A DNA stretch of 64,000 nucleotides from Niveispirillum sp. SYP-B3756 (GCF_009495745.1 NZ_WIDQ01000005.1:1-64000), one strand, 5' to 3'; numbered from the stretch's first letter, positions 45,320 to 55,227 are shown. The notes: a model not told the origin generated them from the sequence alone. A program made the numbers and translations.

Positions 45320-47419
45320 TTAAACGAGGGGGAATGGCTTTTCCCCTTCCACCACAGGCTCATTCATCACCGGCCCCTGCCCCTTGGCCCAGGGGGCCAC
45401 ACGGAATCGGGCGGTGCGCTGGATCGGCGCTCCCTCCGCCCCGTAATCCTTCTTGGCCGGGGCCACCGTCACCAGTTCGGACACCACACCTTTTGCCGAA
45501 ACGCGCAAAATCCCAAAGCCATTGCTGTCGGTATCGACATAGCGCAGGTGGGTGTTCTGCTTCGGATTGCGGGCGGCCAGGGCCGCCTTCAGGTCACCCG
45601 TCTGCGCCGCCGTCATCGCAGCACGGGTGCCATAACGCAGGGTAATATTCAGCGTCGGCAGAATGTCCCCCGGCTTGCCGAACCGCTCGCCCTCCAGGGC
45701 CACCAGCGGCCGCAACGGGCTGTCCTTCTTGGCCACACTGGCGAAGGAGCGGAAGACCGGGGTGCTGCTGATCCCGGTGACCGAGAATTCCACTGCCACC
45801 GGGCGTGGCGACGCCCCATCAAAATCATCATAGACCATGCCGGCAAAGCTCTGATGATGGTCGCCGGACAGGCTGATAATGTTCGTCACCCCCTGGTCGC
45901 GGAAAAAGCCCATCAGCTCCCGCCGTTCGGTCAGGAAGCCGTCCCAGGCATCGGCGGTCAGGATGAGAGGAGCCGCCTCCGGCTTGATCTGCTCCATATC
46001 GACGCGCATGGGCAGGAAAGGCACAGAGGTGGCCAGCAGCTTCCAGGTGGCGTCACTGCCCACCATGGTACGCTTCAGCCAATCCTTCTGGACGATCCCC
46101 AGCAGGGTGCCCGGCGGATGGTCCTTGCGCGGGTTGGGCACCTGCTTGTCGCCCAGCGGAATGGTGGCGGGCGGGTTGCCGCCATTGGCGGTACGCCCGG
46201 CATCCATCAGCGCCACCAGCGGCAAGGGCAGCATGTAGGTGGCCTGGCCGGTGATCGCCATGGCCAGTTCATCCGGCACGGCATGGTCGGCCCGATAGCT
46301 GCGGGTGTCGGTCAGCACCAGTTCCACATGCCGGCCGAACCGCAGCGAGCGGAAAATGGTCAGCGAGCCGATGGCCGCCAGATTATTGGGTTCCTGCAGC
46401 AGGTTCCCGTCATCCACCGGGGCATTGCGGGCATCGACATCGCTGACGCTGGCGGGCGTGAAATCCCTGGCGTGGCTTTCCACACCCGGCACGCCTTTGG
46501 TCCCGGTCAGCAGAGCCGGGACATATTCAAACCAGGCCTGATTGGCCGCCAGCTTGGCCGTGGGCAGCGACCGCCCCTCCGGCGTGAAGGTGACGATGGA
46601 TTGCCAGTAATCATTGACGAATTCATGATCGTCCCAGATGGAGACGAAGGGGAAGCGGGCCCGCGCCTCCCGGTAATGCGGATCGGACAGATAGGCCTGA
46701 TAAAGCTGGCGGTAATCGGCCAGCGTCAAGGCGTGGCGCGCCTTGCCCCATTTCGTCTCCCCACCGCCGGAGGGGAAATCCGGCAGGTCGCGCAGTTTGC
46801 CGGCATAGCCCACCGTCTCATAAATCTGGTCGCCCAAATGCAGGACGAAATCGATCTCCTCTCCCTTCTTGGCCGCCTTGTCGCGGTTGATCAGGGTGCG
46901 ATAGGCGCCATAGAAGCCATCTTCGTAATTCTGGCAGGTGACATAGGCGAGCGTGACTGTACGGTCGGCATCGCGGGCCGGCGCCGTGCGGGTGCGGCCG
47001 GTCAGGTCGCCCATACTGCCATCGGCGGCGATGAAGCGGTAATGATAGGTCTGATCGGGCTTCAGCCCATCCACCAGCACGCGCACCGTATGGTCATGCG
47101 CGCTGCCGGCCGTGAGTTTGCGCTCCACCACCAGCTTCTTGAAGTCCGGCTTTTCCGCCATCTGCAGGGTCAGGTCGACATTGTCCGGGGTGGCGCCGTC
47201 CAGCGCCACCACACGGGTCCATAGCATCACCGCGTCCGGCTGCGGGTCGGCCGACGCCAAGCCTTGGGGAAAGTGAAAGCGCCCCTGCCCTGCCGCCGCC
47301 GGCCGCACCAGCGGCGTCAGGCCGCTGGCAGCGGTGACCGACAGGATGGCCCCGCTGGCCAGCAGCGTTTGCAGCAGCGACCGCCGGTCCAGTCCGGGCT
47401 TGCTGTTCTGATACGACAT
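45320..47419 (-). CDS. phoD: PhoD-family alkaline phosphatase/phosphodiesterase
   Basis: 699 residues, exported by Tat (twin Arg at 12-13 in LDRRSLLQ). An N-terminal Fn3-like PhoD_N domain (about 45-145) precedes the metallophosphatase domain, with ligand motifs LHLGDQIYE, SIWDDHEFVND and SLSGDHHQSF and the family Cys in YVTCQNYEDGFY. PhoD releases phosphate from organic mono- and diesters in the periplasm or outside the cell. It follows a TonB receptor by 17 bp and so probably shares its Pho-box promoter. Confidence 0.93.
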   Translation of the reverse strand: MSYQNSKPGLDRRSLLQTLLASGAILSVTAASGLTPLVRPAAAGQGRFHFPQGLASADPQPDAVMLWTRVVALDGATPDNVDLTLQMAEKPDFKKLVVERKLTAGSAHDHTVRVLVDGLKPDQTYHYRFIAADGSMGDLTGRTRTAPARDADRTVTLAYVTCQNYEDGFYGAYRTLINRDKAAKKGEEIDFVLHLGDQIYETVGYAGKLRDLPDFPSGGGETKWGKARHALTLADYRQLYQAYLSDPHYREARARFPFVSIWDDHEFVNDYWQSIVTFTPEGRSLPTAKLAANQAWFEYVPALLTGTKGVPGVESHARDFTPASVSDVDARNAPVDDGNLLQEPNNLAAIGSLTIFRSLRFGRHVELVLTDTRSYRADHAVPDELAMAITGQATYMLPLPLVALMDAGRTANGGNPPATIPLGDKQVPNPRKDHPPGTLLGIVQKDWLKRTMVGSDATWKLLATSVPFLPMRVDMEQIKPEAAPLILTADAWDGFLTERRELMGFFRDQGVTNIISLSGDHHQSFAGMVYDDFDGASPRPVAVEFSVTGISSTPVFRSFASVAKKDSPLRPLVALEGERFGKPGDILPTLNITLRYGTRAAMTAAQTGDLKAALAARNPKQNTHLRYVDTDSNGFGILRVSAKGVVSELVTVAPAKKDYGAEGAPIQRTARFRVAPWAKGQGPVMNEPVVEGEKPFPLV

Positions 47420-47436
47420 GGTTTTTCCCTTTCGCG

Positions 47437-49689
47437 TCAGAACTTGACGGCGACTTCAACGCCATAGAAACGCGGCGTGCCGGCGATGAAGGTGGGCACA
47501 CCGAAGGCACCGCCGGTATTGCCGGCATCAATCAGATATTCCCGGTTGAACAGGTTCTGCACCGAGGCGGTGACCGTCCAGCGCCCATCATCAGACCGGA
47601 AACCGGTACGCAGATTGGCGGTGCCATAAGCACCCTGGCTGATCGCCGGCAGGTTGGTTTCTTCAAAATAGACCCGCGACTTCCAGGAGAAGGTCGGGGT
47701 CACGAACAGCTCAACCCCGCTGTCACCCAGCGGACGGACATATTGGGCACCAAGGGAGACGCTTTGTTCCGGGGTCAGGCGGAAGGTGTTGCCGGCCAGC
47801 ACCTGCCGGTTGCCCCTGGAGTCGGTGTCATCAAACTCGGCATGGATATAGCCGTAATTGGCGAAGACCGACAGCGCCTCTGTGGCTTGGGCCGTGATGC
47901 TGCCCTCAAACCCGTAGGCCGTGGCCGTACCGCTGTCCACCGTCACCGCGATGGGGGAATTGTCCGGCCGGGAAGAGGTCTGGAAATTGCTGTAATCATA
48001 GTAATAACCCGCCCCTTCCAACTGCAGCCGGTTATCCAGCAGGCTGGTCTTGGCACCGGCCTCATAGCTCCAGACGATTTCGTTCTTCAGCGTGTTGGAC
48101 AGGGTGGCATTGACCTGCACCACCGCCGGACGGCGGCCCCGCGACACGCTGGCATAGATCAGGCTGTCGGTTGTCGGCTTGTAGCTGGCGACGAAGCGAC
48201 CAACCACACTGTCGAAATCCTTCTCCTGTTCCTTGCGGGGCACATTGGGGAACAGGCTGCCGATCAGGCTGACCGGGCGATCCACCCATTGTTCGAAAGC
48301 CGATTCCTGCTTTTCATGCGTGAAACGCACGCCGGCCGTCAGGGAGAATTCCGGGGTCAGCGCATAGGTGCCGTCGGCAAAGGCCTCATAGGCGCTGTTG
48401 GTGCCATAATTGCTGAACAGCGCCTCGCCATAGGTGCGCAGCGGCAGGCCGTTGGGCAGCGCCGTCGGGCCGGGATTGACGGCTCCGTTGGGAAGAATCG
48501 CCTGACCATAGAACGGGTTCAGGGCCGGTACCGCCAGCAGGGCCAGCGAGCGTTCATTGGTGCGCAGCGGCACGCGCTGATAGCCCTTTTCATGGAAATA
48601 ATTGGCCCCGACAAAACCCTGGAACCGGTCGCCATCGTCGTAGTTCAGGCGGAATTCCTGGCTCCACTGCTCACTATGGGTGACTTCGGCAAATTCCAGC
48701 ATATAGGCCTGGGTACCATCGGCATCGAATTCCTCATTCGTATCGAATTTACGGAACCCGGAGATGGAGGTCAGGTGGACACTGTCGGACAGCCGGTATT
48801 CCGCCGTGACATTGGCGTTGAACAGCTCCCGATCCACCCCCAACTCGTCCCCGCGATTAAGCTGGGCGGCGGTGAAGGGGCTGGTATCGCCACCCGCCGG
48901 GGCGAAGCGGCGATTCTTGAAGGAGGTGCCGGTATAATCATCCTTCTGATAGTTCAGGATACCGGTGATCTTGAAATCGTCCGACGCTTCCACCAGCACC
49001 GACCCGCGCACCGCTTCCACGCCAACCCCGTTCAGGGCTTCCTTGGCACCGGGCACCAGATTATCGATATAGCCGTCGCGCTGGCGGCTGATGCCAGCCA
49101 GCCGGACGGCCACCCTGTCCGACACCGGGGCGTTGACCGTAGCCTCATAGGTCTGCTGGCGGTAATTGCCAAGGGCGATGCGGCCGGTCACTTCCATCTT
49201 GTCCAGCTGCGGCTTGTTGGAAATGACATGGACGGCGCCGATCTGCGCACCACGGCCGAACAGGGTGCCCTGCGGCCCCTTCAGCACTTCCACCCGTTCG
49301 ATATCGAACAGTTCCACCACGGCACCGCGGGCGCGGCTGGCCGGCACGCCGTCCACAAAGACGGAAACGCGGGCTTCCTGCTGGGAAGAACCATTGTCGG
49401 AGGTGATGCCGCGAATGACATAGCCGGGATTGTTCGGGCTTTGCAGCTGGATCTGCAGCCCGGGTACGAAATCGGACAGATCGTCCAGTTCCGTCAGGCC
49501 CAGCTCCTCCAGCTTCTTGCCGCTATAGGCGGTCAGGGAGATCGGCACATCCTGGGCGCTCTGGCTGCGCTTCTGCGCCGTCACGATGATCTCTTCCAGA
49601 ACAAGGGTCTCTGCCTGCGCCGGTATGGCGCTCAGAATCGCCAGGGCGCAGCCGCCCAGCAGGATCGGGCGCAAGCAGATATTCGACAT
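47437..49689 (-). CDS. TonB-dependent outer-membrane receptor
   Basis: 750 residues. A signal peptide (LLGGCALAILSAIPAQA) is followed by a TonB-box-like LEEIIVTAQKR, a plug domain (about 45-165, VEVLKGPQGTLFGRG) and a 22-strand barrel ending in a C-terminal Phe. It belongs to the large receptor class found in sphingomonads and related bacteria for plant- or phosphate-derived compounds, not to classical siderophore receptors. Co-transcription with phoD and the Pho box upstream suggest uptake of an organophosphate or phosphate-containing ligand. Confidence 0.92.
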   Translation of the reverse strand: MSNICLRPILLGGCALAILSAIPAQAETLVLEEIIVTAQKRSQSAQDVPISLTAYSGKKLEELGLTELDDLSDFVPGLQIQLQSPNNPGYVIRGITSDNGSSQQEARVSVFVDGVPASRARGAVVELFDIERVEVLKGPQGTLFGRGAQIGAVHVISNKPQLDKMEVTGRIALGNYRQQTYEATVNAPVSDRVAVRLAGISRQRDGYIDNLVPGAKEALNGVGVEAVRGSVLVEASDDFKITGILNYQKDDYTGTSFKNRRFAPAGGDTSPFTAAQLNRGDELGVDRELFNANVTAEYRLSDSVHLTSISGFRKFDTNEEFDADGTQAYMLEFAEVTHSEQWSQEFRLNYDDGDRFQGFVGANYFHEKGYQRVPLRTNERSLALLAVPALNPFYGQAILPNGAVNPGPTALPNGLPLRTYGEALFSNYGTNSAYEAFADGTYALTPEFSLTAGVRFTHEKQESAFEQWVDRPVSLIGSLFPNVPRKEQEKDFDSVVGRFVASYKPTTDSLIYASVSRGRRPAVVQVNATLSNTLKNEIVWSYEAGAKTSLLDNRLQLEGAGYYYDYSNFQTSSRPDNSPIAVTVDSGTATAYGFEGSITAQATEALSVFANYGYIHAEFDDTDSRGNRQVLAGNTFRLTPEQSVSLGAQYVRPLGDSGVELFVTPTFSWKSRVYFEETNLPAISQGAYGTANLRTGFRSDDGRWTVTASVQNLFNREYLIDAGNTGGAFGVPTFIAGTPRFYGVEVAVKF

Positions 49690-49764
49690 TTCTATTCCCT
49701 TCCGATGATCGTGGCCGGTGTTGATGACGGGGGTCGGCCGATCACGCGCAGAATAGGGAAGGCT

Positions 49765-49782
49765 GTTACAGCTTCATGAAGG
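49765..49782 (-). promoter_or_regulatory. Probable Pho box for the TonB receptor-phoD operon
   Basis: On the minus strand CCTTCAT-GAAG-CTGTAAC gives two 7-bp PhoB half-sites with the canonical 4-bp spacer; a weaker third repeat (GTTTAAT) lies 11 bp further upstream. A TATTCT hexamer (49750-49755) sits 9 bp downstream, where a PhoB-dependent -10 box is expected. The start codon is at 49689. Confidence 0.6.
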
Positions 49783-49980
49783 GGTCATTAAACTATTGTT
49801 TGAAACATGTTTTTCTTTACCATTCAGTCTCTTGGGACACATCTATCAGGCCAATAGGGGACAACTGCCGGCCCAGTGCCGACCATGCGACGCGACATCC
49901 CCATTGTGTGGCCCGGCCAGCACGCGGTAATTCCAGAAGCCAATCCTGTATCCGCCCGGTCCCAAAGGTCTCACCCGCCC

Positions 49981-51201
49981 ATGCAACCGCACACGCCCAC
50001 GCGTCTGGCCGATCTGCACCCATCGCTGGGGGCCAGCCTGTCCGGCACCAATCTGGAACGGGCGGGCGATCATAATCAGCGTGTCACCTTGCAGGCGATC
50101 CGGGTCAGCGGGCCGATCACCCGCAGCGATCTGGCCGATATAACCGGCCTGACAGCACCCGCCATCGCCAACATCACCAAGCGGCTGTTGAATGAAGGGT
50201 TGATCATGGAGGCTGGCCGCCTGCTGGGGCAGCGCGGCCAGCCGGCCATGAAGCTGACCATCAATCCGGATGGCTGTTTTTCCATCGGGCTGAATATCGA
50301 CCGCGACCATATCACCCTGGTGGTGCTGGACCTGCTGGGACAGGTGCGGGCGCGGGCAACGCTGGAGGCGGAATTTGCTTTGCCCGATGCGGTGATTGCC
50401 TTCTTTGACGCGCAAATCCCGCGCCTGCTGGAAACCGGTGGCGTTCATCCAGACCGGTTGATCGGGATCGGCATCGCCCGGCCCGACGATCTGGGCCGGG
50501 TGCATCTGCCGCACCAGCCGGCTGCCTATGCCGGGTGGGAGGAGGTGGACCTGCCCGCCCTGCTGGGGCAACGCTTGCGCCTGCCCACCTTTGTCGAAAA
50601 TGACGCCGCCGCCGCCGCCCTGGGGGAACTGGCCTTTGGCCACGGGCTGCATCATCCCAGCTTCGTCTATATCCTGTTCAGCCGGGGGCTGGGTGGTGGG
50701 CTGGTGATCGACGGCCATTATTATCGTGGCGCCAATGGGCGCAGTGGGGAGATCGGCTTTCTGCCCATCCACTCCCCCCACAGCACGGCCCGTGCGCTGC
50801 AGGATGCCGTCTCGCTGTCCGCCCTGTTCGAATTTCTGGAAGTGCGGGGCCACCCGCTGGACCGGCCGGACCAGCTGGCGACCCTGCCCGCATCCGGGCA
50901 AGCGGCGGTGGCGGATTGGCTGGAGATGGCGGCGGAATTGCTGGTGGAGCCGTTGCTTTCCATCAGTTGCCTGATGAATCCGGAGGCGGTGTTCATTGGT
51001 GGCCGGCTGCCGGTCGATCTGGTGGATGGGCTGGTGGCGGCCGTCAACCGGCGCACAGCCGATTATGGGGACCGCGTCCCCGCCATCGCCCCCCTGCGCC
51101 GCGCCGCCATGGCCGCCGATGCGCCGGCGGTGGGGGCGGCCATCCTGCCCTTCAACGACCGGCTGCTGCCGTCGCGCAGCGTGCTGATGAAAACAGCGTG
51201 A
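49981..51201 (+). CDS. ROK-family transcriptional regulator
   Basis: 406 residues. An N-terminal winged helix-turn-helix (about 25-95; SGPITRSDLADITGLTAPAIANITKRLL) is joined to a ROK sugar-binding domain. The sugar pocket is unusual: the usual GEIGH is GEIGF, so the conserved His is lost, and the zinc Cys cluster seen in NagC/Mlc is missing. It may sense a different ligand. It probably controls the kinase, epimerase and acyltransferase genes downstream and perhaps the divergent receptor. The ATG at 49981 is chosen; an ATG at 49876 would extend into sequence near the divergent promoter. Confidence 0.87.
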   Translation: MQPHTPTRLADLHPSLGASLSGTNLERAGDHNQRVTLQAIRVSGPITRSDLADITGLTAPAIANITKRLLNEGLIMEAGRLLGQRGQPAMKLTINPDGCFSIGLNIDRDHITLVVLDLLGQVRARATLEAEFALPDAVIAFFDAQIPRLLETGGVHPDRLIGIGIARPDDLGRVHLPHQPAAYAGWEEVDLPALLGQRLRLPTFVENDAAAAALGELAFGHGLHHPSFVYILFSRGLGGGLVIDGHYYRGANGRSGEIGFLPIHSPHSTARALQDAVSLSALFEFLEVRGHPLDRPDQLATLPASGQAAVADWLEMAAELLVEPLLSISCLMNPEAVFIGGRLPVDLVDGLVAAVNRRTADYGDRVPAIAPLRRAAMAADAPAVGAAILPFNDRLLPSRSVLMKTA

Positions 51202-51473
51202 AGGCGCGTCTGATTTATTATTTCAATTTGCTTATTTTAAAAGAGCAGATAAATTGCCCCGTGAACGCCCCGGCCCCGTCAGGAAGGCCAAACCAGGGGC
51301 GAATGCAAGATGCCAGAGGAAGCCCATGTCCAGCGAGATTCTCCTGCCTTAGTATGGCTATGGCTGGCCGCCCCTGGCGTGGCGGCATCGCGGGCCATAC
51401 CCGCACCTGAACCAAATAATTCCTTATGTCAAAGGGCCGCCGCGACCTGCGCTGTCGGCCGGAGCATTGCCAG
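51202..51473. other. Intergenic region, likely promoter of the kinase-epimerase genes
   Basis: 272 bp with a strongly AT-rich start (51215-51255). No reading frame is supported. Confidence 0.5.
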
Positions 51474-52370
51474 ATGATCAGAATTGGGGTCGATTTCGGC
51501 GGTACCAAGATCGAAGCCGCCGCCCTGGACCAGGATGGCCGTTTCCTGTCCCGCGTGCGTCAACCCAATCCGGGTGATTATGACACCGCCATTCGGGTTG
51601 TCTGTGACCTGATCCAGCGGGCCGAGCAGGAAGCCGGTGCCAAGGGCACTGTGGGCGTTGGCGTCCCCGGCTCCATCTCCCCGCGCACCGGGCTGATGCG
51701 CAACGCCAATTCCGTCTATCTGAATGGCCGCACCTTCCGGGAGGATCTGGCGACCGCCCTGGGCCGGGACGTGCATATGGCCAATGACGCCAATTGCCTG
51801 GCCCTGTCGGAAGCCGTTGATGGGGCGGCGGCTGGGGCGCGGGTGGCCTTTGCCATCATCATCGGCACCGGTTGCGGTGGCGGGCTGGTGGTGGATGGCC
51901 AGTTGGTGGAAGGGGCCAACGGCATTGGCGGCGAATGGGGCCATATCCCCCTGCCCTCCCCGCAAGGGGCGGAGCTGCCGGGCACCGAATGCTGGTGCGG
52001 CCAGCGCAACTGCCTGGAAACCTGGGTCTCCGGCACCGGCCTGCGCCGCGATTTTGAGCGGGTGAGCGGCCGGTCCATGAATGGCGAAGGCATCATCCAT
52101 GCCGCCCGCCGGGGCGATGCCGATGCCGTGGGCGCCATGGATCGCTATATCGACCGGCTGGGCCGGGCGATGGCGCTGATCGTCAATATCCTGGACCCCG
52201 ATGTGTTCGTGCTGGGCGGTGGCCTGTCCAATGTCACGGAACTTTATGAGCGGCTGCCGGCCGCCATGCGACCGCATGTCTTCTCCGACGGATGGGAAGC
52301 GAAGATCGCGCCTGCCCGCTGGGGCGACAGTTCGGGCGTGCGCGGTGCCGCCCGTCTGTGGCATTCCTGA
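51474..52370 (+). CDS. ROK-family hexose/amino-sugar kinase
   Basis: 298 residues. The phosphate-binding loop is DFGGTKIEAAAL, the catalytic Asp is in ANDANCLALSEA, and the intact GEWGHIPLP and zinc motif CWCGQRNCLE mark an active ROK kinase. Substrates in the family include fructose, mannose, glucose and N-acetylglucosamine. The neighbouring epimerase and NagX-like gene favour an amino sugar or mannose/fructose. GGAG supports the ATG at 51474. Confidence 0.9.
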   Translation: MIRIGVDFGGTKIEAAALDQDGRFLSRVRQPNPGDYDTAIRVVCDLIQRAEQEAGAKGTVGVGVPGSISPRTGLMRNANSVYLNGRTFREDLATALGRDVHMANDANCLALSEAVDGAAAGARVAFAIIIGTGCGGGLVVDGQLVEGANGIGGEWGHIPLPSPQGAELPGTECWCGQRNCLETWVSGTGLRRDFERVSGRSMNGEGIIHAARRGDADAVGAMDRYIDRLGRAMALIVNILDPDVFVLGGGLSNVTELYERLPAAMRPHVFSDGWEAKIAPARWGDSSGVRGAARLWHS

Positions 52371-52400
52371 TCCAATCCATCAGCCAGGGCCTTGACGCCA

Positions 52401-53561
52401 ATGACCAAATCCTCCCTCACCGCTGCCGCCACGCAGCGCGACCGCCTGAAGAACTGGCTGCTGGGCCAAGCCTTCCCCCTCTGGTGGCAGCAGGGCTACG
52501 ACCATGCGCGCGGCGGTTTCCATGAAAAGCTGGACCAGCAGGGCCAGCCGGTGGAGGCCAACCGCCGCGCCCGTGTCCAGGCTCGCCAGGTCTATTCCTA
52601 TGCCGCAGCCGGCCGCCTGGGCTGGGACGGCCCGGCGCAGACGGCGGTGAAGGAAGGGTTGCGGCTGTTCCTGGAACGGTTCCAGCGGCCGGACGGGCTG
52701 GTGCGCGGCGTGGTCTCCCCCGAAGGGGTGCCAGTGGATGACAGCGTGGCGCTTTATGATCAGGCCTTCGCCCTGTTCAGCATGGCCCAGGCCGCACAGG
52801 CGCTGAATGATGCCGCTGGTTACGAGGCGCAGGCACTGGTCGTGCTGGCCGCCATGCGCGATCTGCTGCCCCACCCAGTGGCGGGTTTCGTGGAACCGGC
52901 CGGCAAGCATCGCCAGCAATCCAACCCGCATATGCACCTGTTCGAGGCCTGTCTGGCCTGGGAGGAACTGACCGGCAACAAGGTCTGGACCGATCTGGCC
53001 GACAGCATCGCCCATATGGCGCTGACCTATTTCATCGATGCCAAGATCGGGGGGCTGCGGGAATTCTTCGCCGCCGACTGGTCACCGGCCGAGGGGGTGG
53101 ATGGGCGCATCGTCGAGCCCGGCCACCAGTTCGAATGGGCCTGGCTGCTGCTGCGCTGGGGCACGTTGCGCAGCCGGCAGGATGCGGTGGAAGCCGGCCT
53201 GCGCCTGATCACCATTGGGGAGGGCCACGGCGTGGATAAGGCGCGCAATGTCGCCTTCAACAGCCTGCTGGATGATTTCTCCCCCCATGATGCCGCCGCG
53301 CGTCTGTGGCCGCAGACGGAACGCATCAAGGCCGGCTGTCTGGCCGGCTTGCTGATCGGACGCGCGGATTACTGGCAGATCGCCGCCGATGGGGCCGAGG
53401 GGCTGTGGACCTATCTGCAGACGGCCGTTCCCGGCCTCTGGTATGACCGGATGCAGGCCGATGGCAGCCTGATTGACGAGGCGGCACCGGCCAGCAGCTT
53501 CTATCACATCATCTGCGCCATCGTAGAACTGGATCAGGCTTTGGCAAAGGCCGGGGCCTGA
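52401..53561 (+). CDS. AGE-family epimerase/isomerase
   Basis: 386 residues, an (alpha/alpha)6 barrel of the N-acylglucosamine 2-epimerase family, which also includes mannose and mannose-6-phosphate isomerases. Barrel motifs include RRARVQARQVYSYAAAGRLG, VDDSVALYDQAFALFSMAQA, QSNPHMHLFEACLAWEEL and VEPGHQFEWAWLLLRWG (catalytic His). It follows the kinase by 30 bp, so the two likely convert one sugar together. I chose the ATG at 52401 over a TTG at 52392. Confidence 0.9.
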   Translation: MTKSSLTAAATQRDRLKNWLLGQAFPLWWQQGYDHARGGFHEKLDQQGQPVEANRRARVQARQVYSYAAAGRLGWDGPAQTAVKEGLRLFLERFQRPDGLVRGVVSPEGVPVDDSVALYDQAFALFSMAQAAQALNDAAGYEAQALVVLAAMRDLLPHPVAGFVEPAGKHRQQSNPHMHLFEACLAWEELTGNKVWTDLADSIAHMALTYFIDAKIGGLREFFAADWSPAEGVDGRIVEPGHQFEWAWLLLRWGTLRSRQDAVEAGLRLITIGEGHGVDKARNVAFNSLLDDFSPHDAAARLWPQTERIKAGCLAGLLIGRADYWQIAADGAEGLWTYLQTAVPGLWYDRMQADGSLIDEAAPASSFYHIICAIVELDQALAKAGA

Positions 53562-53764
53562 TCAAAGCGACGCATGTCGGGGGATCAACCCGTGATCACC
53601 CGACATGCCGGCCGGCAAGATTCTCTTTCCAGTCCCTCCCACGGCAGCTTTCGCTGATCCGCCCCCCATCATTCCGCATATCCAACCTGCGGTGCTGTCA
53701 TACGCTATCCCGCTGATGGTAAGGACCGGCCGAATGGTCGGCAATGGAACGGGGATTGGCAGAG

Positions 53765-54958
53765 ATGACAAGCCTGACAGGCAACGGGATTTATGCGCCC
53801 GCGCAGACGGCACCGACGGCCACGGCGCGCACGCGGCTGGTGGCCATTGATGCGCTGCGCGGGTTGGTGATGCTGTTCATGCTGGTGGATCATGTGCGGG
53901 AGACGTGGTTCCTGCATATGCAAGTCAGCGACCCGGTGGATGTCACCCAGGTGAGCCCGGCGCTGTTTTTCACCCGGCTGCTCTCCACCTTCTGCGCCCC
54001 CACCTTCGTGGCACTGACCGGCCTGTCGGCCTGGCTTTACGGCCAGTCGCACAGCAAGCAGGAAACCTCCCTGTTCCTGCTGAAGCGCGGCCTGTTCCTG
54101 ATCTTCCTGGAAGTCACCTTTGTCGGGTTCGCCTGGTCAGCACAGTTCCCGCCGCAGGGTTTCTGGCTGCAGGTGATCTGGGCCATCGGCATCAGCATGG
54201 TGGTGCTGGCGGGACTGCTGCATCTGCCCCGCCCCTGGCAGTTCGCGCTCGGTCTGCTGATCGTCTGCGGGCATAATCTGCTGGATGGTATCCGTCTGGC
54301 ACCGGGCGATGCCTGGTATGTGCCCTGGGCCATTCTGCACCAGCGCAGTGCCATCGATCTGGGCGGTGGCATGTTCGCCAAGACGACATATCCGATCCTG
54401 CCCTGGATCGGGGTGATTCTGCTGGGCTATGCCGCCGGCCCCTGGTTCGCCAGGAATGCCGATGCTGGCCAGCGTCAGCGCCGCCTGCTGATGGTGGGCC
54501 TCTCCATGCTGGTCGGCTTCGTCGTGCTCCGCTACACCAACCTCTATGGCGACAAGCCCTGGTTCACCGGCGACGATGGGCTGGTGACGGTGATGAGCTT
54601 CCTGGCACTGACCAAATATCCCCCTTCCCTGCTGTTCCTGTTGCCCACAGTGGGTACCGGCGTGCTGCTGCTGGTGTTGTTCGAGAAAGCTCAGGATAGC
54701 CGGCTGATGCCCTGGCTGGCCCTGTTCGGTGGCGCACCGATGTTCTTCTATCTGCTGCATCTTTATGTGCTGAAGGCGCTTTATCTGGGGGCCGTGGCAC
54801 TTTATGGGTTGAACAAGGGCAGCGTCTTCGGGGTGGATAATGTCTCCACCGTCTGGCTCTGGTCGCTGGGGCTGGTGCTGCCACTCTATTATCCCACCCG
54901 CTGGTTCGCCCAGTTGAAGCAGCGTCGCAAGGATATCTGGTGGCTGAAATATCTCTGA
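53765..54958 (+). CDS. NagX-like transmembrane acyltransferase (DUF1624/HGSNAT family)
   Basis: 397 residues with about ten membrane helices. RLVAIDALRGLVMLFMLVDH is the family opening (conserved Asp and His in helix 1). MFFYLLHLYVLKAL lies near the C-terminus. The family acetylates glucosamine residues across the membrane in animals; bacterial NagX proteins are tied to N-acetylglucosamine use. Its place after ROK and AGE genes agrees. A 200-bp gap separates it from the epimerase, so it may have its own promoter. A terminator follows at 54988. Confidence 0.85.
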   Translation: MTSLTGNGIYAPAQTAPTATARTRLVAIDALRGLVMLFMLVDHVRETWFLHMQVSDPVDVTQVSPALFFTRLLSTFCAPTFVALTGLSAWLYGQSHSKQETSLFLLKRGLFLIFLEVTFVGFAWSAQFPPQGFWLQVIWAIGISMVVLAGLLHLPRPWQFALGLLIVCGHNLLDGIRLAPGDAWYVPWAILHQRSAIDLGGGMFAKTTYPILPWIGVILLGYAAGPWFARNADAGQRQRRLLMVGLSMLVGFVVLRYTNLYGDKPWFTGDDGLVTVMSFLALTKYPPSLLFLLPTVGTGVLLLVLFEKAQDSRLMPWLALFGGAPMFFYLLHLYVLKALYLGAVALYGLNKGSVFGVDNVSTVWLWSLGLVLPLYYPTRWFAQLKQRRKDIWWLKYL

Positions 54959-54987
54959 CCGGCATTTCCTGCTGATCCGCCGCCCCC

Positions 54988-55022
54988 AAAGCCCCGCCAT
55001 ACTCATGATGGCGGGGCTTTTT
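54988..55022 (+). terminator. Terminator after the NagX-like gene
   Basis: aaagccccgccat (54988-55000) pairs with atggcggggcttt (55008-55020) across a 7-nt loop, then T residues. Confidence 0.88.
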
Positions 55023-55106
55023 GCCGCAGACGCAGCAGAAGCCCCCAGCATTTTCCACGCAATTTGACCCGCCAACGATATAACACACTGTCGCTCTATG
55101 GCAGTT

Positions 55107-55128
55107 TGACGAAACAATTTTGTCGTCA
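55107..55128. promoter_or_regulatory. Imperfect palindrome upstream of the siderophore receptor
   Basis: Arms tgacga (55107-55112) and tcgtca (55123-55128) flank an AT-rich core. It could be an operator in the 334-bp region before the receptor gene. It is not a recognisable Fur box. Confidence 0.3.
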
Positions 55129-55227
55129 ATGCGCAAATCTGGATAACAGGAAAAAGCAAAACGCAGGGCAAAAACGCCTCGCAATTATGCCGACCATTGT
55201 GTTGGCATGACGGGATGAATAAAAAAA

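Noticed and set aside
45248-47224. A 658-codon plus-strand open frame opposite phoD
   Set aside because: It mirrors the conserved phoD gene; the His/Gln/Arg-rich composition is that of a GC-rich antisense frame.
47743-49779. A 678-codon plus-strand open frame opposite the TonB receptor
   Set aside because: The receptor on the other strand has a full set of family motifs; this frame has none and no ribosome site.
49803-49812. aaacatgttt palindrome between the TonB receptor and the ROK regulator
   Set aside because: Ten bases is too short to claim as an operator without conservation data.
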